Source: Anaerolineales bacterium Chloro_02
GTDB taxonomy: Bacteria; Chloroflexota; Anaerolineae; Anaerolineales; Anaerolineaceae
Direction: 5' to 3'
Assembly: GCA_001603765.1 (NCBI GenBank)
Contig: LUZV01000297.1
Location: 1-6,290 of the forward strand
DNA: 6,290 nucleotides
Below, one piece after another: positions 1-5,989 of this stretch (the first letter of the stretch is position 1; each line of letters begins with the position of its first letter). Made by a program: the position numbers and the translations under genes. The notes beneath the pieces were generated by a model that was given only the letters and a program-made list of their open reading frames with translations, made no database searches and had not been told where the DNA came from.

Positions 1-57
1 GATGGTTAAGGATCTGTTCGCTTAATTACAATCCTAACTTGTGCCTGTTTAAACAAC

Positions 58-92
58 AACCCATCCAGGGCGATTTCTCTCCTGGATGGGTT
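58..92 (-). terminator. Rho-independent terminator after pyrH
   Basis: A perfect 12-bp inverted repeat (AACCCATCCAGG at 58–69, CCTGGATGGGTT at 81–92) surrounds an 11-nt loop. It starts 14 nt beyond the pyrH stop. Read on the minus strand, the stem ends in GGGTT and continues GTTGTTTAAAC, a U-rich but interrupted tail. Stem length, GC content and position make it a convincing operon terminator. Positions 1–57 beyond it show no supportable gene. Confidence 0.85.
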
Positions 93-106
93 GCGCTTTA
101 AGAGTC

Positions 107-841
107 TCACCCCTCGTGATCTACCAGAGTTCCAACTTTCTCGCCCCGGATCGCTCGCATTAAATCTCCCGGCTTCCAAAGGTCCAGCACCAAAATCGGC
201 AGGTCGTTCTCCATGCAGAGCGTCACCGCGGTGGAATCCATCACATTGATGCGCCGCGCGAGTATCTCAAGATAGTTGAGCCTTTCGATACGCACCGCGT
301 CGGCGTTAGTTTTGGGGTCTTTATCGTAGATTCCGTCTACCTTGGTCGCTTTGATGACCACGTCTGCTCCGATCTCAGTCGCGCGCAGCGCCGCGGCGGT
401 GTCGGTGGAGAAATAAGGGTTGCCGGTGCCGCCGCCAAAGATCACCACGCGTCCCTTTTCCAGGTGGCGAATGGCTCTGCGGCGGATGTAGGGCTCAGCC
501 ACCGTGCGCATCTCAATTGAAGACATCACGCGCGTCATCACTCCAATTTTTTCCAGCGCGTCCATCAGCGCCAGCGCGTTCATTACCGTCGCCAACATGC
601 CCATATAATCCGCTGTTGCGCGGTCCATCCCAGTGTTTTCACCCGTCGCGCCCCGCCACAGGTTGCCCGCGCCAATCACAATCGCCACGTCAATCCCGGT
701 TTCATGCACAGACCTGACAAGTTCGGCAATCGTCCGCGCCTGGCCTGGGTCAATCCCCTGACCATTCGCCCCAGCCAGTGATTCTCCGGAGAGTTTGAGG
801 AGGATTCTTTTATATTTTATTGGTGCTGAGTTTTCAACCAT
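107..841 (-). CDS. pyrH: UMP kinase (uridylate kinase)
   Basis: This 244-residue protein phosphorylates UMP to UDP with ATP in cytoplasmic pyrimidine nucleotide synthesis. Bacterial PyrH is a hexamer of the amino-acid-kinase fold. Visible family motifs are KLSGE (16–20), the GAGNLWRG nucleotide loop (57–64), MDRATADYMGM (72–82), GGGTGNPYFSTDTAA (136–150) and KVDGIYDKDPK (167–177). Length matches the family's usual ~240 residues. The start at 841 is chosen because AGGAG sits 5 nt upstream and homologues begin shortly before the KRILLKLSGE strand. A longer in-frame start at 898 would translate through the intercistronic hairpin and is rejected. It is the last gene of the rpsB–tsf–pyrH operon, 60 nt after the tsf stop, and is followed directly by a terminator. 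The frr gene, a frequent next neighbour, is not seen. Confidence 0.96.
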   Translation of the reverse strand: MVENSAPIKYKRILLKLSGESLAGANGQGIDPGQARTIAELVRSVHETGIDVAIVIGAGNLWRGATGENTGMDRATADYMGMLATVMNALALMDALEKIGVMTRVMSSIEMRTVAEPYIRRRAIRHLEKGRVVIFGGGTGNPYFSTDTAAALRATEIGADVVIKATKVDGIYDKDPKTNADAVRIERLNYLEILARRINVMDSTAVTLCMENDLPILVLDLWKPGDLMRAIRGEKVGTLVDHEG

Positions 842-870
842 ACAGTCTCCTATCTTTAAACTGGCAAAAT

Positions 871-895
871 AAGAGCCAACCGGTGGTTGGCTCTT
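871..895 (-). terminator. Intercistronic hairpin between tsf and pyrH
   Basis: AAGAGCCAACC at 871–881 is perfectly complementary to GGTTGGCTCTT at 885–895. This gives an 11-bp stem with a 3-nt loop, beginning 6 nt after the tsf stop. On the minus strand the stem is followed by ATTTTGCC, a short U-rich tail. It looks like a partial terminator, or a processing or 3'-stabilising hairpin. No clear promoter is seen in the 29 nt before pyrH, so pyrH probably relies on read-through. Full termination is therefore uncertain. Confidence 0.65.
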
Positions 896-901
896 CAATT
901 A

Positions 902-1531
902 TTAAGCGGCTTCGTCGCTTTCGGCTGGCTGTTGGGTCGTCTCACCCAAAGCCCAGCGCACAAAGCGGCGCACCACGATGCGTTCGCCCAAAGCGGCAAC
1001 ACGATCGTTGATCAGGTCTGTAACTGTGCGGCTTTCATCGCGAACGTATTTTTGATTGAGCAGTACGTTCTCATCCTTGAACTTTTTCAGGAAGCCATCC
1101 ACAATCTTGGGGATGATCGCCTCAGGCTTGCCTTCCGCGCGGGCGCGTTCGGTAATCAGAGCGGTCTCTTCTGCCATAACTTCTTCAGGAATGTCCGCTT
1201 CAGAAACATACTTGGGTGATGCCGCGGCAATTTGCAGCGCGATTTCGTGGGCAAGTTCTTTGAACGCGTCTGACTTTGCCACAAAGTCAGTTTCCGAGTT
1301 GACCTCAACCAACACCACCAGCCGACCTTCGCTGTGGATATAAACCTCCAGCCGACCTTCAGAAGCTTCACGGTTGGCGCGCTTTTCAGCCTTTTTCAAA
1401 CCCTTTTCGCGCAGTTCTTCTAGAGCTTTCTCGGCGTCTCCGTTGGCGTTTTGCAGCGCTGTGCGGCAATCCATAATGCCGCAGCCTGTCTTTTCACGCA
1501 GGTCTTTAATCATGTCGATAGTAATTTCCAT
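902..1531 (-). CDS. tsf: Elongation factor Ts, short form
   Basis: EF-Ts is the cytoplasmic nucleotide-exchange factor that releases GDP from EF-Tu during translation elongation. The 209-residue protein has the N-terminal UBA-like three-helix region (about 1–50; IKDLREKTGCGIMDCRTAL, then NGDAEKALEELREKG). The hallmark TDFVA motif is at 81–85, within a VEVNSETDFVAKSDAF strand–helix segment, followed by the core domain (about 60–195). At 209 residues it is close to the short Thermus type and well below the ~283 residues of E. coli, so the second core half and coiled-coil insertion are probably missing. The start at 1531 has AGAGG 6 nt upstream. It lies 35 nt after the rpsB stop in the same direction, the standard order. 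The C-terminus ends in a short polar tail (TTQQPAESDEAA). Confidence 0.96.
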   Translation of the reverse strand: MEITIDMIKDLREKTGCGIMDCRTALQNANGDAEKALEELREKGLKKAEKRANREASEGRLEVYIHSEGRLVVLVEVNSETDFVAKSDAFKELAHEIALQIAAASPKYVSEADIPEEVMAEETALITERARAEGKPEAIIPKIVDGFLKKFKDENVLLNQKYVRDESRTVTDLINDRVAALGERIVVRRFVRWALGETTQQPAESDEAA

Positions 1532-1566
1532 ATTTATCCTCTCTAGTGTCGAGCCCCAAAAAACTC

Positions 1567-2421
1567 TTAATCCTGATCAACCAGTGCGTCTGTATCAGTT
1601 TCGGGTTCGCGTTCGTAAACGATCTTAGCGCGGGTAGAGTCACCCAGCAGCAGTTCATCGTCAAGTTCTTCATCATCATCAATGCGGCGGGAAATGGTAG
1701 AGCGGGTCTCAACCACAACTTCCTCTTCTTCGTCCTTCCGCATCATCTTGCCTTCAATCACTGCATCCGCCATGCGGGCAACGAGGAGTTTGATAGCGCG
1801 GATGGCATCATCATTAGAAGGAATCACGTAATCGATGTTGCTAGGGTTGCAGTTCGTGTCGACCAGCGCGATAACAGGAATGTCCTTTAGATTAGCTTCG
1901 CGAACTGCGGTGTCTTCACGCTCGATGTCAATCACAAAGAGCAGGTCGGGAAGAGATTTCATGTTGCGAACACCGCTCAGGCGGGTATGAAGACGGGTAA
2001 TTTCACGCTGGATCAGCAAACCTTCTTTTTTAGTGAGCAGGTTGATTTCTCCGGTCTCAAATAACTTCTCGAGGCGGGTCAACTCAACGATACGCTGTTG
2101 GATGGTAACCCAGTTGGTCAGCGTGCCGCCCAGCCAACGCTGGTTGACGTACGGCATGCCGCAGCGCTCGGCCTCTTCCTGAATGGTTTCCTGCGCCTGG
2201 CGTTTTGTGCCGACGAAGAGGATGGTACCGCCAGCGGCAACCGTGTCGCGTATTTTGTTAAAGGCGTCATCCAACAGCTTAACAGTCTGCTGAAGGTCAA
2301 TGATGTGGATCCCATTGCGTTCGGTAAAAATATACGGACGCATCTTGGGATTCCATTTATTAGTTCGATGTCCAAAATGGACGCCGCTCTCGAGGAGCGC
2401 TTTCATAGAAACAGCGGGCAT
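1567..2421 (-). CDS. rpsB: 30S ribosomal protein S2 with acidic C-terminal extension
   Basis: S2 binds late to the 30S subunit between head and body and is needed for S1 recruitment and normal initiation in many bacteria. Family signatures are SMKALLESGVHFGHRTNKW (5–23), NGIHIIDLQQT, a FVGTKRQAQ segment, NQRWLGGTLTN, PDLLFVIDIEREDTAV and IPVIALVDTNCNP…DYVIPSNDDA. The S2 core ends near residue 228. The last 56 residues form a charged, low-complexity tail with 22 Asp/Glu, making the protein 284 residues against about 241 in E. coli. The start at 2421 has AAGGAG, with its GGAG core 5 nt upstream. It is the first gene of the operon and is preceded by a structured leader that may mediate feedback control by S2. 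That regulation is an inference from the fold. Confidence 0.97.
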   Translation of the reverse strand: MPAVSMKALLESGVHFGHRTNKWNPKMRPYIFTERNGIHIIDLQQTVKLLDDAFNKIRDTVAAGGTILFVGTKRQAQETIQEEAERCGMPYVNQRWLGGTLTNWVTIQQRIVELTRLEKLFETGEINLLTKKEGLLIQREITRLHTRLSGVRNMKSLPDLLFVIDIEREDTAVREANLKDIPVIALVDTNCNPSNIDYVIPSNDDAIRAIKLLVARMADAVIEGKMMRKDEEEEVVVETRSTISRRIDDDEELDDELLLGDSTRAKIVYEREPETDTDALVDQD

Positions 2422-2422
2422 G

Positions 2423-2440
2423 ATAACTCCTTTGCGTTAT
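2423..2440 (-). promoter_or_regulatory. Hairpin around the rpsB Shine-Dalgarno sequence
   Basis: In the mRNA, ATAAC (2436–2440) can pair with GTTAT (2423–2427), putting most of the AAGGAG ribosome-binding sequence in an 8-nt loop and its last G in the stem. The stem is only 5 bp and weak, so it could modulate rather than block initiation. The pairing is seen directly; its function is inferred. Confidence 0.4.
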
Positions 2441-2456
2441 GCCTCCGCCCGGTTTT

Positions 2457-2546
2457 GCGACTGCTCCGAACCCATTTTGGGCACGCGGGAGTGTCTGATC
2501 CTGGGCGTGTGTAATAGTAGTCCCCGGCAATTACCGGAGCCGTCGC
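2457..2546 (-). ncRNA. Candidate structured rpsB leader (four-way junction)
   Basis: The minus-strand RNA upstream of rpsB contains four nested or adjacent helices with almost no linker. P1 is 12 nt with one G·A mismatch (2535–2546 with 2457–2468). P2 is GTAAT/ATTAC (2530–2534 with 2511–2515). P3 is CACGC/GCGTG (2505–2509 with 2482–2486), topped by GGA/TCC. P4 is CCCA/TGGG (2478–2481 with 2471–2474). Only 1 nt separates P2 from P3, 2 nt separate P4 from P1, and the other junction strands are contiguous. A competing local hairpin (CTCCGG-TAATTG-CCGGGG, 2522–2539) uses part of P1 and could be an alternative state. Ribosomal protein operons are commonly autoregulated by such leaders, so binding by S2 is plausible. 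If transcription starts near 2542, the outer P1 pairs would be absent. I do not recognise a named RNA family. Confidence 0.5.
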
Positions 2547-2548
2547 TT

Positions 2549-2575
2549 AGTATATCACAGAGTATCGTGAGTCAA
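2549..2575 (-). promoter_or_regulatory. Probable sigma-70-type promoter of rpsB–tsf–pyrH
   Basis: On the minus strand TTGACT (2575–2570) and TATACT (2554–2549) each match consensus at five of six positions. The 15-bp spacer is shorter than the usual 17. A start near 2542 would give a leader of about 120 nt. It is the best promoter candidate upstream of the operon. Confidence 0.55.
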
Positions 2576-2788
2576 GTAGAAAAATCTTCAAAAGTTGGAC
2601 GTGTTCTGAATTCTCCCCTCAGATCAATCTTTATATTGGTTTGGTTCAGCTTCTTTGAAACTGGCGTTCAGGATGGGAATTTACCCCTATTATTGCGGCT
2701 GATCTCATCATTTTGCCCGTACGGATCGCGGATTGGCCAAGGATTAACAAAACGCTTATGCGCAAGCGGAGAATTCGTCGGGCGTGAA
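2576..2788. other. Intergenic DNA without a recognisable gene
   Basis: This is the remainder of the 410-bp divergent region between rpsB and the CpXC gene. Only very short reading frames with no supporting ribosome-binding site were seen, and no RNA gene was recognised. A small CGCTT/AAGCG inverted repeat (2753–2757, 2764–2768) lies just upstream of the CpXC-gene promoter and could be an operator, but it is too short to assert. Confidence 0.5.
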
Positions 2789-2797
2789 TGTTATAAT
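2789..2797 (+). promoter_or_regulatory. Extended -10 promoter of the CpXC gene
   Basis: TG-T-TATAAT (2789–2797) is a perfect extended -10 element. No good -35 box is seen at 16–18 bp upstream, as is common for extended -10 promoters. Transcription would start near 2804, giving a leader of about 28 nt. Confidence 0.6.
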
Positions 2798-2831
2798 CTT
2801 TTGCTAACTATACTAATAGAAACGAGATATT

Positions 2832-4190
2832 ATGGCAAAAACCAGCGTCCAATGCCCTCAATGCCGTCAGCCAATAACGATTGAGCTGACCCGACTTTTC
2901 GACACTAACACCGACCCCGAAGCCAAACAAAAGCTGCTTTCGGGCTCCGCTAACTCTTTTCAATGCCCGGTTTGCGGCTATCGCGGCGTTTATCCAACCC
3001 CCATTGTTTACCACGACCCCGAAAAGGAACTGCTGCTGACCTACTTTCCACCAGACTTGCGCACCCCGGTCAACGAACAGGAACGCGTTTTGGGCCCAAT
3101 GATTAAGAAGGCTATGGATGACCTTCCTCCTGAGAAGCGCAAATCATATCTCTTCCGCCCTCAGACTATGCTAACTGAACAGCGCCTTTTCGAAACGATC
3201 CTCGAAGCCGACGGCATCACGCCCGAAATGATCAAAGCCCAACAAGAGAAACTGGCCCTGCTGCAGCAGCTCCTTTCCGCCAGCCCTGAAGGTTTGCCGG
3301 AAATGATCCGCCAAAATGACGAAAAGATTGACGAGGAATTGTTTATGCTGCTCAGCCGGCTCGCGCAGGGCTCAGCCGCCGCTGGCGATCGGCAAAGCCT
3401 GCAAGCCCTTGAGGCGCTGCAGCAGGCTCTGCTTGAGCATTCCACGCTCGGCAAAGCAGCCGCCCAGGAAGCTGCCGAAACCCAACAGGCAGTCAGCGAA
3501 CTTCAAGATCTGAGCAAGACCGGCATTACCCGTGAGAATCTGCTGGACCTGCTGATTAAGAACGCCGATTCAGACATAAAACTGACTACCATCGCATCAA
3601 TGGCTCGCGGTGGGTTGGATTACACCTTCTTCCAGATCCTCTCCGACAAAATCGAGGCGAGCAATGGCGCGGAAAAAGACCAACTCGTCTCCCTGCGGCA
3701 GCGACTGCTAACTATTACCGACGCAATCGACAAAGCCATGCAAGCTCAACTGGAAGACGCTCAAAAATTAGTTCATGAACTACTGGCAGCCGATGATATT
3801 GAAAAAGCCACCCAAGAAGCTTTTCCGCGCATCAGTCAGGCTGTTGTGGAAGTGATCAACCGCGAAGCGCAGGCAGCCCAAGCCGCTAACGATGAGACAA
3901 AACTTCGCAAACTGAGCCAGATTATCCGCGTTCTGCAGTCGGCTGGCGCCTCCGGCGCTTATCTTGAGCTGATTGACTCTCTGCTTGCCGAGGAAGACGC
4001 TGATAAGCGCGCCGCGAAACTTGAAGAATCGAGTGACAAGGTGGATGATGAATTTATGCGCCTTTTGAGCGGTTTGATTGGTCAGTTTGAAGAGAGCGGA
4101 GACGACGCAGAAACGTTGGCGAAGTTGCAGGATTTGAATCGCGAAGTGCTGCGATTTTCGATGAAACGCAATTTGCAGTCAGCCGGCTAA
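2832..4190 (+). CDS. CpXC-domain protein with helical repeat C-terminus
   Basis: This 452-residue protein begins with a CpXC domain, a family of unknown function with a probable zinc-ribbon built from CPQC (8–11) and CPVC (45–48), followed by GYRGVYPTPIVYHDPEKE. No signal peptide or membrane segment is seen, so it is probably cytoplasmic. Residues ~130–450 are predicted by eye to be almost entirely helical and charged. They contain about four degenerate copies of a pattern (aligned at 163–202, 260–297, 331–369, 402–441) of the form D..F..LLS.L…G(D)…L..L…L. The ATG at 2832 is favoured because it lies just before the first CPxC and behind a good -10 box, although the ribosome-binding site (GAGA) is weak. 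Its 3' end is 3 nt from the stop of the convergent FHA gene. A scaffold or signalling partner of the neighbouring kinase/FHA pair is an inference from context only. Confidence 0.85.
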   Translation: MAKTSVQCPQCRQPITIELTRLFDTNTDPEAKQKLLSGSANSFQCPVCGYRGVYPTPIVYHDPEKELLLTYFPPDLRTPVNEQERVLGPMIKKAMDDLPPEKRKSYLFRPQTMLTEQRLFETILEADGITPEMIKAQQEKLALLQQLLSASPEGLPEMIRQNDEKIDEELFMLLSRLAQGSAAAGDRQSLQALEALQQALLEHSTLGKAAAQEAAETQQAVSELQDLSKTGITRENLLDLLIKNADSDIKLTTIASMARGGLDYTFFQILSDKIEASNGAEKDQLVSLRQRLLTITDAIDKAMQAQLEDAQKLVHELLAADDIEKATQEAFPRISQAVVEVINREAQAAQAANDETKLRKLSQIIRVLQSAGASGAYLELIDSLLAEEDADKRAAKLEESSDKVDDEFMRLLSGLIGQFEESGDDAETLAKLQDLNREVLRFSMKRNLQSAG

Positions 4191-4193
4191 GCC

Positions 4194-4838
4194 TCAGTGC
4201 GGTTCGTTTTGCAGCCGCAAACCATGACCCCGAACGGTGACAATGTAATCGTAATCGGGGTCAATTTGATTAAGCCGGTCACGCAAGCGCCTCAGGAGCG
4301 CGTCGAACGCTTGCTCAGTCACCCAGCGTGTGTCGTCCTCCCAGACAGCCTGAATCAGTTCCTCACGGCTGACGACTTCACCCGCGTTCTCGTACAAAAG
4401 CGCCAGCAAATTGAACTGCTGTGCCGAAAGAGGCGGATCCAACTCCACGCCCCTAACCCAGACGCGCTTCGAAGCGCCTTCGAGCCGAAGATTAAACATC
4501 TGGCTCAACTCCGGCGGCAAATCACTGAGCGGCAGAGTGGCATCGGAACTTAAGAACAGGAAAGTCTGAGTTAGCGCGATCTGAATCTCGTCAGCTTCCA
4601 CCAGTTTCACCTCATCCGAAACGGGTTGGTTGTTTACAAAGGTGCCGTTTTTGCTGCGTAAGTCTTCCAGGATGATGCCTTTCCCGGTATTGGTGACCCG
4701 GGCATGCTGTCTGGAAACCTGCCGATCGGGAATGACAATATCACAGGCGCTATCACGCCCGATCAGCAGTTGCCCTTTCAGCACCCACTGCTGCCCGTTA
4801 AGTGGGCCTTCATTCGCGATCAGAACCGGATCTTCCAT
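4194..4838 (-). CDS. FHA-domain / OmpR-type winged-helix regulator
   Basis: This 214-residue protein is a likely cytoplasmic transcription regulator that reads phosphothreonine. The FHA domain (about 5–95) keeps the phosphopeptide-binding residues: GR (27–28), SRQHA (42–46) and SKNGT (62–66), with CDIVIPD (32–38) between the first two. A linker (about 97–125) leads to a C-terminal winged helix of the OmpR/PhoB effector type (about 126–210). That domain shows LSAQQFNLLALLYENAGEVV, SREELIQAVW (157–166), a recognition helix (VTEQAFDALLRRLRDRLN, 173–190) and the wing strand IVTVRGHGLRL (199–209). There is no receiver domain; the FHA module takes its place, so input is probably Ser/Thr phosphorylation rather than Asp phosphorylation. 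The start at 4838 is the only Met before the FHA β-strands; the ribosome-binding site is weak (GTGAG close to the ATG). It is divergent from the kinase gene, suggesting a functional pair. Confidence 0.9.
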   Translation of the reverse strand: MEDPVLIANEGPLNGQQWVLKGQLLIGRDSACDIVIPDRQVSRQHARVTNTGKGIILEDLRSKNGTFVNNQPVSDEVKLVEADEIQIALTQTFLFLSSDATLPLSDLPPELSQMFNLRLEGASKRVWVRGVELDPPLSAQQFNLLALLYENAGEVVSREELIQAVWEDDTRWVTEQAFDALLRRLRDRLNQIDPDYDYIVTVRGHGLRLQNEPH

Positions 4839-4861
4839 TGCTCACACTTGCTGTTTCAGAC

Positions 4862-4880
4862 TATAATTTAACATTATAAT
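4862..4880. promoter_or_regulatory. Symmetric divergent promoter between FHA and kinase genes
   Basis: TATAAT at 4862–4867 and ATTATA at 4873–4878 form a perfect 6-bp inverted repeat with a 5-bp spacer. A second plus-strand TATAAT lies at 4875–4880, overlapping the minus-strand TATAAT at 4878–4873 because ATTATAAT is its own reverse complement. A plausible plus-strand -35, TTGCTC (4838–4843), lies 18 bp before the first box. The minus-strand -35 is poor (TTGGGT, 4903–4898, 19-bp spacing). The boxes can serve both genes in the 108-bp gap, and the repeat could also be an operator. Confidence 0.55.
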
Positions 4881-4946
4881 GCAAACAGGCTGCGCAGACC
4901 CAACGCCGCGATATCCAGCAGCCAAAGTTGATGAAAGAATCTGGTC

Positions 4947-5939
4947 ATGCTTTTTCAGACCCGCATTGGCGCCGTGCTTCACGAGCGCTATGAAATCGAA
5001 CGAATCATCGGTCAGGGTGGTTATGGCTTTATTTACCTTGCCCACGATCAGCGCCTGGCAGGTAGAAAATGCGCGATTAAGCAAGTCAGTTACGATCCCT
5101 CTTTTCCGCCAGCTTTGCTGCAAGAAGCCCGCGATCAATTTATGCGCGAGGCAACGGTTTTGGCGCGGTTGGATCATCCCAATCTGCCAAAAGTCTCGGA
5201 TTTCTTTTCAATTGATGAGGTTGATTTTCTTGTCATGGATTATGTTCCTGGGGACGACTTGCGCGCGCTTCTGGCGAAAGTTGAAAACGGCAGCAAATTC
5301 CTGCCAGAATCCGAGGTTTTGGACTGGGCGCTTCAGATCGGCGACGCGCTGACCTTTTTGCACACGCAGGATCCTCCCATCCTCCACCGCGATATCAAGC
5401 CTTCCAACATCAAGCTCACTCCAAGCGGCATTGTGAAACTCGTTGATTTTGGTCTAGTGAAATTGCTCGCGCCTGGCGAAGTGACCATCACCATCATGCA
5501 GGGGCAAGGCACAGCCCTTTATACTCCCCTTGAACAGTACGGAGGCGAAAGCAGTCATACCGACGCCCGGGCTGATATTTACGCTTTTGCCTGCACACTC
5601 TACCACCTGCTCACCAACACCCCGCCCGCCAACGTGCGCGATCGCTTCCTGAACCCCGAGAGCCTCGCCGCGCCGCGCGCCATCAACCCCAACATCTCGC
5701 CCAAGGTGGAAGAGGCGATCCTTTGGGGTATGGCGCTCCACCCCAACGACCGCCCCAAAACCGTGCGCGATTTCATCAAAGCTCTCACTGGCGAAAGCAC
5801 CAACCGCCTGCGACAGCTGAGCGGACAGGCTGTAATTAATGGCAACGGACGGCTCGGGTCATTGGAGATCAAGCTGGCGTGGCTGGCTGGAGGGCTAACG
5901 TTCCTGAGCCTGCTTCTCACTATCATTCACAATCTATAA
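4947..5939 (+). CDS. Membrane-anchored Hanks-type Ser/Thr protein kinase
   Basis: This 330-residue PknB-like kinase transfers phosphate from ATP to Ser/Thr of proteins. All core motifs are present: glycine loop GQGGYG (22–27), AIK lysine K45, αC glutamate E68, catalytic loop HRDIKPSN (147–154, D149 and N154), DFG (167–169), activation segment GTALYTPLEQ (188–197; P-x-E-Q in place of APE), DIYAFA (210–215) and the late-lobe R269 in NDRP. The Arg before D149 marks an RD kinase, usually activated by activation-loop phosphorylation; T180, T182, T189 and T193 are candidates. A hydrophobic helix (about 310–327) ends the protein with only three residues after it, so it is a tail-anchored kinase without an external sensor domain. 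The start at 4947 follows an in-frame stop at 4932 and matches the family's N-terminus, but no good Shine-Dalgarno is seen. It is divergent from the FHA regulator, its likely phosphothreonine reader. Confidence 0.93.
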   Translation: MLFQTRIGAVLHERYEIERIIGQGGYGFIYLAHDQRLAGRKCAIKQVSYDPSFPPALLQEARDQFMREATVLARLDHPNLPKVSDFFSIDEVDFLVMDYVPGDDLRALLAKVENGSKFLPESEVLDWALQIGDALTFLHTQDPPILHRDIKPSNIKLTPSGIVKLVDFGLVKLLAPGEVTITIMQGQGTALYTPLEQYGGESSHTDARADIYAFACTLYHLLTNTPPANVRDRFLNPESLAAPRAINPNISPKVEEAILWGMALHPNDRPKTVRDFIKALTGESTNRLRQLSGQAVINGNGRLGSLEIKLAWLAGGLTFLSLLLTIIHNL

Positions 5940-5989
5940 AAGGCATTATTCAAACGCCTGCATCGATTTTGGATATTTCAGCATGGGTG

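Noticed and set aside
1..57. Possible leftward promoter TTGTTG–17 bp–TAGGAT just past the pyrH terminator
   Set aside because: Both boxes are poor matches, it overlaps the terminator tail and no downstream gene is visible in the window.
842..898. A longer pyrH start at 898 adding 19 residues
   Set aside because: The extra codons read through the intercistronic hairpin and have no family counterpart; AGGAG lies just before the ATG at 841.
1318..1360. 13-bp direct repeat CCAGCCGACCTTC (1318–1330 and 1348–1360) inside tsf
   Set aside because: It is in phase at 30 nt and encodes SEGRL twice in a β-strand region of EF-Ts; it fits the protein and needs no DNA-level explanation.
2753..2768. CGCTT/AAGCG inverted repeat upstream of the CpXC promoter
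   Set aside because: Only 5 bp with a 6-nt gap and no second copy; too weak to call an operator or terminator.
2300..2884. A 194-codon plus-strand frame overlapping the start of rpsB, its leader and the CpXC gene start
   Set aside because: It is antisense to the highly conserved rpsB start, shows no domain-like pattern and overlaps the CpXC gene; it is a chance open frame.
4181..4188. AGCCGGCT palindrome at the 3' end of the CpXC gene
   Set aside because: It has no loop, no U-run and lies in codons; not a terminator.
4879..5352. A 157-codon plus-strand frame overlapping the kinase gene
   Set aside because: The kinase frame over the same bases carries all conserved kinase motifs; this frame shows none.
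5942..5958. AGGC…GCCT hairpin just after the kinase stop as a terminator
   Set aside because: The stem is only 4 bp and no U-run follows; the nested repeat at 5990–6086 is a better 3'-end candidate.
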